From UBA11524 sp963642705 (GTDB lineage: Bacteria; Bacillota; Clostridia; Christensenellales; Aristaeellaceae): 5,573 bases of DNA. The stretch is from NCBI GenBank assembly GCA_963642705.1, contig CAVIHU010000068.1:1-5573 (forward strand), in the 5' to 3' direction. The notes beneath the pieces are model-generated. The model ran no database searches and was not told the origin of the DNA. It was given only the letters and a program-made list of their open reading frames with translations. Shown one piece after another: positions 1-5,099 of the stretch (positions are counted from its first letter, which is position 1; the number at the start of each line of letters is the position of its first letter). The position numbers and the translations under genes were made by a program.

Positions 1-1
1 T

Positions 2-1453
2 ACCAAAGCGAAGATTGCCGAGGCAACCATTGGCGAGCTGAACGCCACGGCCATTGCAGCGATCTCCGCGAAGATACAGGAGCTGGCTACGCAGCAGCTT
101 ACCACGGATGAACTCTATGCCGCGCTGGCTACGATTGCTGTTGCTCAGATTACCGCCGCCAATATTGAAAAGGCCAACATCAACTGGGCGGATATCGGCG
201 ATCTGGCGGCGCAGATTTCGACCATCGCCAAGGCACAAATCACCACAGCGAATATCAACAACGCCAATATCGACTGGGCAAGCATCGCTAACCTGAACGC
301 CGAGATTGCGAAGATTTCCAAGGCGCAGATTACTACAGCGAACATCGAGAGCGCGGCTATCGATTGGGCGGCCATCAAAGACCTGAATGCCGCCGTTGCG
401 AATATTGCGCTGGCGCAGCTGACTACGGCGAACATCAATAACGCGGAAGTTGACTGGGCTTCCATTGGCCAACTGCAGGCGGATATTGCTACCCTTGTAA
501 ATGCCAGCATCAAAACGGCCGATATTGACTGGGCGCAGATCAAAGACCTGACCGCGGGCACAGCGATTATCGAAAAGGGCGTGAATGGCAAGCTGTATGT
601 AGCCGACCTCGCCGTGACGGAGGCGAATATGGCCAGCCTTACCGTGGGCGAACTCATTATCAAGGGTGCAGACAGCTGCTTTTACGCGCTGTCCATTGCT
701 GAGGACGGTACGGTGACTACCGAGAAAAAGAGCGTCGGCGATGCGGATATCGGCGACAATTCCGTTTCGGGCGGCAAGCTCATCGAGAAAACTATTACCG
801 CCCGCGAACTGAACGTCGCGTCCATCTTTGCGGATGAGGCGCTGGTGGGTGCGATCACCGCCGCCAATATCGACGTGTCCAGCCTGTTCGCTGCTGAAGC
901 ATTTATTGCCCAGCTGAACGCCGTGGATATTTCCGGCAACGAATCCCTGCGGCTGGTGGTGGATGCAGCAAAGGACGAAGCGCTGGACGCGACCGGCGAG
1001 GCCGTTGCCCAGATTGCCATGACGGCGGAGCAGATTCGCAGCGAGGTGAAGCGGGACTATGCGACTGCCGATCAGGTCAGCCAGATGAACGAAACGCTCT
1101 CTACGTTGGCTGAACAGTCCGAAAACAACTTCACATGGATGGTCACCAAGGTCAACGAGATCATCGAGGACGCTGCCGCCAGCGACAACCTGACGCGGGA
1201 GCAGCTGAACCTGATCCACACCTATATGCGCTTCGGCGAGGATGGATTGACCATTGGCAAGGCCGGAAATCCCTTGACCTTCCGCGTGGTCAACGACCGG
1301 CTGGCGTTCTATATGAACGATACCGAGGTGGCCTATCTCAGCGACAATAAGCTGTACGTGACGCAAGCGGAGATTCTCGCGCGGCTGCAGATCGGCAAAT
1401 TTGCCTACGAGCCACAATCCAACGGCAATCTGTCCGTGATCTACACGGGGTAG
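2..1453 (+). CDS. Phage tail tip / minor structural protein, C-terminal part (5' end outside window)
   Basis: The frame is open from the first base and ends at TAG 1451-1453, giving 483 visible residues; the start lies upstream. Residues 48-192 form a repeat array with the pattern A-x-I-x-x, grouped in 30-residue units that each carry a Trp (W62, W92, W122, W152, then W177). Residues about 248-312 keep a looser form of the same spacing (for example AANIDV). Residues about 317-393 are Glu/Gln/Ala-rich and probably helical. The end, about 408-483, starts YMRFGEDGLTIG and includes NDRLAFYMNDTEVAY and a closing NGNLSV; from memory this resembles the C-terminal domain of Firmicute phage tail proteins whose N-terminus is a prophage endopeptidase (Tal-like) tail domain. 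That N-terminus is not in view, so the endopeptidase assignment is inference. The protein likely acts at the tail tip or baseplate. Its stop overlaps the next gene's ribosome binding site, which suggests co-translation. Confidence 0.8.
   Translation, partial: TKAKIAEATIGELNATAIAAISAKIQELATQQLTTDELYAALATIAVAQITAANIEKANINWADIGDLAAQISTIAKAQITTANINNANIDWASIANLNAEIAKISKAQITTANIESAAIDWAAIKDLNAAVANIALAQLTTANINNAEVDWASIGQLQADIATLVNASIKTADIDWAQIKDLTAGTAIIEKGVNGKLYVADLAVTEANMASLTVGELIIKGADSCFYALSIAEDGTVTTEKKSVGDADIGDNSVSGGKLIEKTITARELNVASIFADEALVGAITAANIDVSSLFAAEAFIAQLNAVDISGNESLRLVVDAAKDEALDATGEAVAQIAMTAEQIRSEVKRDYATADQVSQMNETLSTLAEQSENNFTWMVTKVNEIIEDAAASDNLTREQLNLIHTYMRFGEDGLTIGKAGNPLTFRVVNDRLAFYMNDTEVAYLSDNKLYVTQAEILARLQIGKFAYEPQSNGNLSVIYTG
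143..577 (+). repeat. Pentapeptide-register protein repeat, 30-residue super-repeat
   Basis: Twenty-nine consecutive five-residue blocks can be read without a break in residues 48-192 of the tail protein. The usual block is Ala, any, Ile/Leu/Val, any, any (AQITT, ANINN, ASIAN). Every sixth block is instead of the type L-x-A-x-I (LAAQI, LNAEI, LNAAV, LQADI). Six blocks make the 30-residue unit, with Trp codons at 185, 275, 365 and 455; the next Trp codon is at 530, so the last unit has 25 residues. The copies are clearly diverged at DNA level, so this is an old, selected repeat and not a recent tandem duplication. It resembles pentapeptide-repeat beta-helices, but with Ile where Leu/Phe is usual at the central position; the fold is inferred. 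Confidence 0.8.
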
Positions 1454-1457
1454 GAGG
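1452..1457 (+). promoter_or_regulatory. Ribosome binding site overlapping the upstream stop
   Basis: A perfect AGGAGG uses the last two bases of the TAG stop of the tail protein and sits four bases before the ATG at 1462. It fixes the start of the 674-residue gene and implies translation handed over from the gene before. Confidence 0.85.
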
Positions 1458-1461
1458 TTTC

Positions 1462-3486
1462 ATGGCAATCACAGTTTCCTACAGTGCGTCCATGCGCACC
1501 AGAAAAACCAATTCATCCAGTAACGCGAAAAGCTCCGCCGCCTGTCAGGAATACTACGAGAACACATACAATTACGTCGGCATCGTGCATTTCGCGGGCA
1601 TGGCACTGAGCGGCAAGGTGATCACGGGGATTTCCCTGCGTATTGTAGCGGCGCAGGCGGGCTATGGCACCGGGCATACGAAAACCGTGTATGTGCGAAA
1701 GGCCAATTATCAATCTGCGTCCCAATCGGGCATCACAGGTTTGGGGTATTGCAGCGACGCGCTGGGCACGTTCACCGGTTCCTTTTACGGAAATACCACG
1801 AATTATACCCTCAGCGGCGACTTGCTGAACAATCTGGCGGCGTACATTGCGGAAGGCAACAATACCATCTGCCTGTACAATCCCAGCCCGGTCAAAAGCT
1901 CGCAGGGGTACTCCACAAACTACCTGCAATGGTCGGAATGTACCATCACGGTGACGTATGAGGAAGCCGCGTCCAAGCCCAGCCTTTCCAAGACTTCTTT
2001 CGATATGGGCACGGCGGTCACGATCTATACGAACCGGCAGAGCAGCATTGCTACGCACACAGTACGGTATTCCTTCTTCTCTGAAAGCGGGCTGATCGCT
2101 GTGGGTGTAGAGGATGAATGCGCGTGGACGCCGCCCATTTCGCTGGCCGCTCAGATTCCGAATGCGACCTCCGGCTGGGGTACTATTCTGTGCGATACTT
2201 ATGTCAACGGCAATCTCGTCTCAACCAACACCTGCGCCTTTCAGCTGACGGTGCCTGCGTCGGTACTTCCATCTATTTCGTCCGTTTCAATCGCCGAAGC
2301 AACCGCAGGCGTTGCCGACCGCTTCGGCGGCTATGTGCGGACGCGAAGCAAACTGGCAGTCAGCATCACGGCGGCGGGCGTACAGGGCAGCAGCATTTCG
2401 GCCTATCGAACGAGCGTTGACAGCGTGACCTATTCGGGCGCGTCCTTTACGACGAACACGCTGAATACGGCGGGCAATCTCACAATGACCGTGACTGTCA
2501 CCGACTCTCGCGGACGCACGGCCAGCACGACCCGAACCGTCACTGTGCTGGATTACTCGCCGCCATCGCTTTCGCAATTTACCGCCGAGCGCTGCAATGC
2601 GGATGGCACGGCTGCCCAGACAGATGGCACGAAGGTGCGCATTTCCGCAAAGGCGAGTGGCTCATCCGTGGGCGGCAAGAATACGCTGGCCTGCACGGTG
2701 TACTACAGGCTCAGCAGCGCGGAATCATGGGTTTCCGCCGTGACGCTCACGCCCACAGATTATGCAATCAATGAATCCAATCTTCTGCTTTCGCCGACCT
2801 TCGATGCGCTGAGCAGCTACGACATCAAAATCCGCGTACAGGACGTGTTCTACTACATCGAGCAGACGGTATCCATCGGCACAAAGCAGGTCATGATGGA
2901 TTTCTACAAGGACGGTTCGGGCATTGCGTTCGGAAAGGTCGCGGAGAATGCCGGGAAAGTAGAATTCGGCTGGCCGCTGCTGCTTTCCGAACCGCTGGGC
3001 ATAGACCAGGGTGGCACAGGCGCTGAAACCGCGTCCGCAGCCTGTACGAAGCTGGGCGCAGTGAAAAAAGCCGGTGACACGATGACCGGCAACCTCGCTA
3101 TTTCAGGCTATCTGTACCCATCGTTGTACCTGCTGCCCACCTACAACAGCACCACCAACCGCACCGTTTTCGAAGGATCGTATGTGGGCGCATCCTCATT
3201 CGCCTCATGGGAGGACAGCACGGGAAACAATCGACGAATGCTGGAAGTGCGCAACGCGGCGTATCAGGCAAGTCTGGATTTCGCCGTGTTGCTGCGCACC
3301 TGCACGGGCGGCACATGGGCTTCCTACCGTCTGTTTCATGCGGGCATGGCGACACCCATTCCGCTGGCCAACGGCGGCACGGGCGCTTCATCCGCAAAGG
3401 CGGCGCTGTCCAATCTCGGCATCTTCTATTCCGCGTCGCTCCCCAGCAGCGGCACGGACGGGCAGATCTGCCTTGTTCCGGTCTGA
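1462..3486 (+). CDS. DUF859-like phage minor structural / tail fibre protein
   Basis: This 674-residue protein starts at ATG 1462, directed by AGGAGG four bases upstream. Residues about 1-167 form a beta-rich, Ser/Tyr-rich domain (ANYQS, GTFTGSFYGNT, GYSTNY, CTITVTYEE) that recurs in the next gene. Residues about 170-365 look like Ig-like beta-sandwiches, ending in VTVTDSRGRTAST and VTVLDYSPP. Residues about 366-505 continue to DFYKDGSGIAFGKVAE and VEFGWP, a signature I associate with the DUF859 siphovirus structural family. The C-terminus is a fibre cassette: IDQGGTGAETA (from 514), AGDTMTGNL (537-545), then LANGGTGASSAKAALSNLG (635-653), closing with LPSSGTDGQICLV. Such GGTGA and GDTMTG motifs are common in phage tail fibres. 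A role in the distal tail, possibly in receptor binding, is inferred from these motifs and position. No enzymatic motif is seen. Several Cys residues (28, 97, 137, 160, 220, 244, 258) are present without an obvious metal-site pattern. Confidence 0.85.
   Translation: MAITVSYSASMRTRKTNSSSNAKSSAACQEYYENTYNYVGIVHFAGMALSGKVITGISLRIVAAQAGYGTGHTKTVYVRKANYQSASQSGITGLGYCSDALGTFTGSFYGNTTNYTLSGDLLNNLAAYIAEGNNTICLYNPSPVKSSQGYSTNYLQWSECTITVTYEEAASKPSLSKTSFDMGTAVTIYTNRQSSIATHTVRYSFFSESGLIAVGVEDECAWTPPISLAAQIPNATSGWGTILCDTYVNGNLVSTNTCAFQLTVPASVLPSISSVSIAEATAGVADRFGGYVRTRSKLAVSITAAGVQGSSISAYRTSVDSVTYSGASFTTNTLNTAGNLTMTVTVTDSRGRTASTTRTVTVLDYSPPSLSQFTAERCNADGTAAQTDGTKVRISAKASGSSVGGKNTLACTVYYRLSSAESWVSAVTLTPTDYAINESNLLLSPTFDALSSYDIKIRVQDVFYYIEQTVSIGTKQVMMDFYKDGSGIAFGKVAENAGKVEFGWPLLLSEPLGIDQGGTGAETASAACTKLGAVKKAGDTMTGNLAISGYLYPSLYLLPTYNSTTNRTVFEGSYVGASSFASWEDSTGNNRRMLEVRNAAYQASLDFAVLLRTCTGGTWASYRLFHAGMATPIPLANGGTGASSAKAALSNLGIFYSASLPSSGTDGQICLVPV
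3001..3423 (+). repeat. Paired GGTGA...LG tail-fibre motifs flanking a variable-looking cassette
   Basis: Two copies of a roughly 20-residue motif, GGTGA-(S/E)-x-A-x-A-A-x-x-x-LG, lie at residues 514-533 and 635-654 of the DUF859-like protein. They enclose about 100 residues that hold GDTMTG and an aromatic-rich segment (YLYPSLYLLPTYN). The two motifs differ at many codons, so they are not a recent duplication. In other phages such motifs recur along fibres and can mark module boundaries. Confidence 0.7.
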
Positions 3487-3501
3487 TGAGGTGAAGAAGA
3501 T

Positions 3502-4161
3502 ATGGGCACATTTTCGGCGACGGCCAACAGCAGTTCAACGATTGGTTACGCACAATATGGTTCCTCTTCATGGAGCACGGGAAGCAACAGCGGCGCGTGT
3601 CAGGGGGCGTATCAGGGCACTACTGCCGCCAAATCCCGCGTGGGCGTGATGGTTTTCAGCGGCGCGGGCGCAGCGCTCAAGGGAAAACTCATTCAGAGCA
3701 TTACGCTGACGATTACTTCATCCGGCGCTGGCTCCGGCTCGTCCAGCAAGAAGCTGACCTTCTGTCAGGCCAACTATCAGAGCCTGAATACCGGCGTTCG
3801 CGGTTCGGCACAGGTGGGCGCGACAATGGGCACGCTGACCGGCAAATTCTACAGCAATACCGCCACGCACGCCCTGAACGCATCGACCAACGCCGCGCTG
3901 TTTGCTGCGATGAAGGCTTATTTCGAGACTGGAAACTCTGTGCTGGTGCTGTATAACGGCGAAACCTCGTCCAGCAGCGGCTATTCCAGCAACTATGCCC
4001 GCGTCACCAGCTGCACAATTTCAGTAACCTACATCGACGCGGTGGTCTGGTACCGGGATGGCAGCACATGGCGGCAATGCACGGTCTGGTATCGGCTGAA
4101 CGGCGCATGGGTGCAGGTGGTTCCATACTACAATTCAGGCGGCGCATGGGTGCGCGTCTGA
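3502..4161 (+). CDS. Small tail-associated protein, paralogue of the upstream gene's N-terminal domain with aromatic C-terminal repeats
   Basis: This 219-residue protein starts at ATG 3502 after GAGGTGA (3488-3494), seven bases upstream. Residues about 1-178 align by eye with residues 1-167 of the preceding protein. Shared landmarks in order are ACQ, VGV/VGI, GK-(L/V)-I, ANYQS, GT-x-TG-x-FY-x-NT, GYS-x-NY and CTI-x-VTY. Residues 182-219 then form three 13-residue blocks, VWYRDGSTWRQCT, VWYRLNGAWVQVV and PYYNSGGAWVRV. The body is rich in Ser, Gly, Thr and Ala, as in secreted or virion beta-structures, and has no signal peptide or membrane segment. It sits between the fibre gene and a likely glycan-binding gene, so an accessory role at the tail tip is plausible. 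I do not recognise a named family for the whole protein, and its molecular function is unknown. Confidence 0.8.
   Translation: MGTFSATANSSSTIGYAQYGSSSWSTGSNSGACQGAYQGTTAAKSRVGVMVFSGAGAALKGKLIQSITLTITSSGAGSGSSSKKLTFCQANYQSLNTGVRGSAQVGATMGTLTGKFYSNTATHALNASTNAALFAAMKAYFETGNSVLVLYNGETSSSSGYSSNYARVTSCTISVTYIDAVVWYRDGSTWRQCTVWYRLNGAWVQVVPYYNSGGAWVRV
4045..4158 (+). repeat. Three tandem 13-residue Trp/Tyr-rich repeats
   Basis: The last 38 codons of the 219-residue gene encode three blocks with the pattern (V/P)-(W/Y)-Y-x-x-x-(G/S)-x-W-x-x-x. Their Trp or Tyr at block position 2, Tyr at 3 and Trp at 9 recur, at residues 183/184/190, 196/197/203 and 209/210/216. The last block lacks only its thirteenth residue, where the stop falls. 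The blocks are diverged at DNA level. Similar short G-x-W-x-x-V repeats close other phage tail proteins; a binding role for the aromatic residues is inference. Confidence 0.8.
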
Positions 4162-4162
4162 C

Positions 4163-4170
4163 GGAGGTGA
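4163..4170 (+). promoter_or_regulatory. Ribosome binding site that decides a TTG start
   Basis: GGAGGTGA, a near-perfect match to the 3' end of 16S rRNA, is followed by a run of six T bases whose last two, plus G, form the TTG start at 4175. The frame has no in-frame ATG near this site, so the strong site argues for TTG initiation. Confidence 0.8.
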
Positions 4171-4174
4171 TTTT

Positions 4175-4564
4175 TTGAAAGAACTATTTGAACAGGTCAT
4201 TCAGCGCAAGGACTATGACCTGAAGTCACTGCTGAACTGCATCGATCAGTACCATATCGAGGGCAAGCTGACCGACGATGAACGGCAGGAGCTTACGCAG
4301 GCGGCCCGCGAAGGTGCGACGGCGGACTACGACTACGCCGGGGAAATCGACGCCCTGTGGGCGGCGGTTCGCGCTTTGCAACAGAGCATCTCATCGACCG
4401 CTGAAGAGGATGAATGGCCGGAGTATGTCCAGCCAGCAGGTGCGGGCACCGCATATCAGATAGGCGACAAGGTGACTTACAACGGCACGCGCTATATTTG
4501 CCGTCTGCCGCACTGCGTGTGGAACCCGGAGGTTTATCCCATCGGATGGCAGAAGCAGAGTTGA
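4175..4564 (+). CDS. Phage protein with CBM5/12-like carbohydrate-binding C-terminus
   Basis: This 129-residue protein starts at TTG 4175, supported by GGAGGTGA just upstream. Residues 1-50 are charged and helical, including GKLTDDERQELTQAAREG, which recalls the short XkdX-type proteins found after tail genes, though I cannot confirm homology. Residues about 54-72 form another predicted helix. After an acidic linker, residues 81-125 fit a carbohydrate-binding module of the family 5/12 type: W81, then Y94, GDKVTYNG (97-104), Y107, W116, P118, P122 and W125. That family binds chitin-like or related polysaccharides in secreted enzymes; here a role in binding host wall glycan, as a tail component or lysis accessory, is inferred. 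C109 and C114 are close together in the module. The gene lies 13 bases after the previous stop, and a likely terminator follows it. Confidence 0.75.
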   Translation: MKELFEQVIQRKDYDLKSLLNCIDQYHIEGKLTDDERQELTQAAREGATADYDYAGEIDALWAAVRALQQSISSTAEEDEWPEYVQPAGAGTAYQIGDKVTYNGTRYICRLPHCVWNPEVYPIGWQKQS

Positions 4565-4587
4565 GTGTGACTATGGCAGACCGGCAT

Positions 4588-4617
4588 GAGCGATCGCTTA
4601 CAACAGCGGTCGTTTTT
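4588..4617 (+). terminator. Probable Rho-independent terminator between tail and lysis genes
   Basis: CGATCGC (4591-4597) pairs with GCGGTCG (4606-4612) through seven base pairs, one of them G-T, around the eight-base loop TTACAACA. Five T bases follow directly (4613-4617). The stem can extend by three weaker pairs into the T run. It lies 23 bases after the stop of the carbohydrate-binding gene and about 30 bases before the holin start. Termination may be partial, since no convincing promoter for the lysis genes is visible between it and the holin. Confidence 0.6.
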
Positions 4618-4632
4618 ATATGCAATCAAAAC

Positions 4633-4638
4633 AGGAGG
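4633..4638 (+). promoter_or_regulatory. Ribosome binding site fixing the holin start
   Basis: AGGAGG lies eight bases before ATG 4647, the ideal distance. The frame is open further upstream (an ATG at 4620 and a TTG at 4641), but the first precedes this site and the second is only two bases from it, so ATG 4647 is chosen. Confidence 0.85.
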
Positions 4639-4646
4639 ATTTGAAC

Positions 4647-5099
4647 ATGAGAAACTTTTCCATTGACATCATCTGGGCGAAGATTCAGATGGCCGTCGCG
4701 GCGATTGGCGGCTGGCTGGGTTATTTCTTGGGAGGTATGGACGGACTGATGATTGCGCTGATCATTTTCATGGTACTGGACTATATCACCGGCCTGATGT
4801 GCGCGGTGATCGACAAGAAGCTGTCCAGCGCTGTGGGCTTCAAGGGCATCTGCAAAAAGGTGCTGATCCTGATGCTGGTGGGCGTGGCCAACGTGGTAGA
4901 CATTCACATTGTGGGCACAGGCTCCGCGCTGCGCAGCGCCGTGATCTGCTTTTATCTCTCCAACGAGGGTCTGTCCCTGCTGGAGAACGCCGCCCACATC
5001 GGCCTGCCAATTCCCGACAAAATGAAGGACGTGCTCGCACAGCTGCATGGGCGCACCGATAAGAAAAAGGACGATGAAAAGGAGGAGGAGCAGGAATGA
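4647..5099 (+). CDS. Phage holin, TcdE-like (phage_holin_4 / toxin secretion-lysis holin family)
   Basis: This 150-residue protein is predicted to insert in the cytoplasmic membrane and, at a set time, open it so that the lysin reaches the wall. Hydrophobic segments lie at about residues 12-29, 33-54, 71-90 and 95-114. Family landmarks are LDYITGL (44-50), the following DKKLSSAVGFKGICKK (56-71), LRSAVICFYLSNEGLSLLEN (95-114) and GLPIPDKMKDVL (119-130); these match the TcdE-type holins of Clostridia and their phages as I know them. The protein ends in a strongly charged tail rich in Lys, Asp and Glu (about 137-150), as usual for holins. Its length is typical. M15 is a possible internal start, but no ribosome binding site clearly supports a dual-start antiholin. 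The stop overlaps the next gene's ATG. Confidence 0.92.
   Translation: MRNFSIDIIWAKIQMAVAAIGGWLGYFLGGMDGLMIALIIFMVLDYITGLMCAVIDKKLSSAVGFKGICKKVLILMLVGVANVVDIHIVGTGSALRSAVICFYLSNEGLSLLENAAHIGLPIPDKMKDVLAQLHGRTDKKKDDEKEEEQE
5080..5088 (+). promoter_or_regulatory. Endolysin ribosome binding site inside the holin's acidic tail codons
   Basis: Two overlapping AGGAGG motifs (5080-5085 and 5083-5088) lie within the Lys/Glu codons of the holin's charged C-terminus; the second ends seven bases before ATG 5096. They support that start and the ATGA overlap. Confidence 0.8.

Noticed and set aside
143..577. CRISPR-like or recent tandem DNA repeat
   Set aside because: The repetition is at protein level. 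The DNA copies differ at many synonymous and non-synonymous positions, there are no conserved repeat-spacer borders, and the reading frame is continuous.
145..663. Long antisense open frame (172 codons) opposite the repeat array
   Set aside because: It mirrors the Ala/Ile-rich repeat on the + strand, shows the same period, and has an Ala/Ser/Ile composition with no recognisable domain. The + frame runs through it with good coding character, so it is a shadow.
1513..2058. Antisense open frame of 181 codons inside the DUF859-like gene
   Set aside because: It lies fully inside a well-supported gene, is Arg/His-rich as expected of complement-frame shadows in GC-rich DNA, and has no family resemblance.
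3461..3472. Perfect 12-base palindrome GGCAGATCTGCC near the end of the DUF859-like gene
   Set aside because: It lies inside codons for a DGQICL segment that is typical of the protein's C-terminus, has no loop or T run, and is probably a chance result of codon choice.
4598..4620. Possible promoter for the lysis genes (TTACAA and TTTATA)
   Set aside because: The spacing of 11 bases is far too short, the -35 match is poor, and both elements lie within the terminator hairpin and its T run.
4573..4644. Possible 23-codon ORF from ATG 4573 in the gap before the holin
   Set aside because: It has no ribosome binding site, runs through the likely terminator and the holin ribosome binding site, and is the tail end of a longer out-of-frame shadow.
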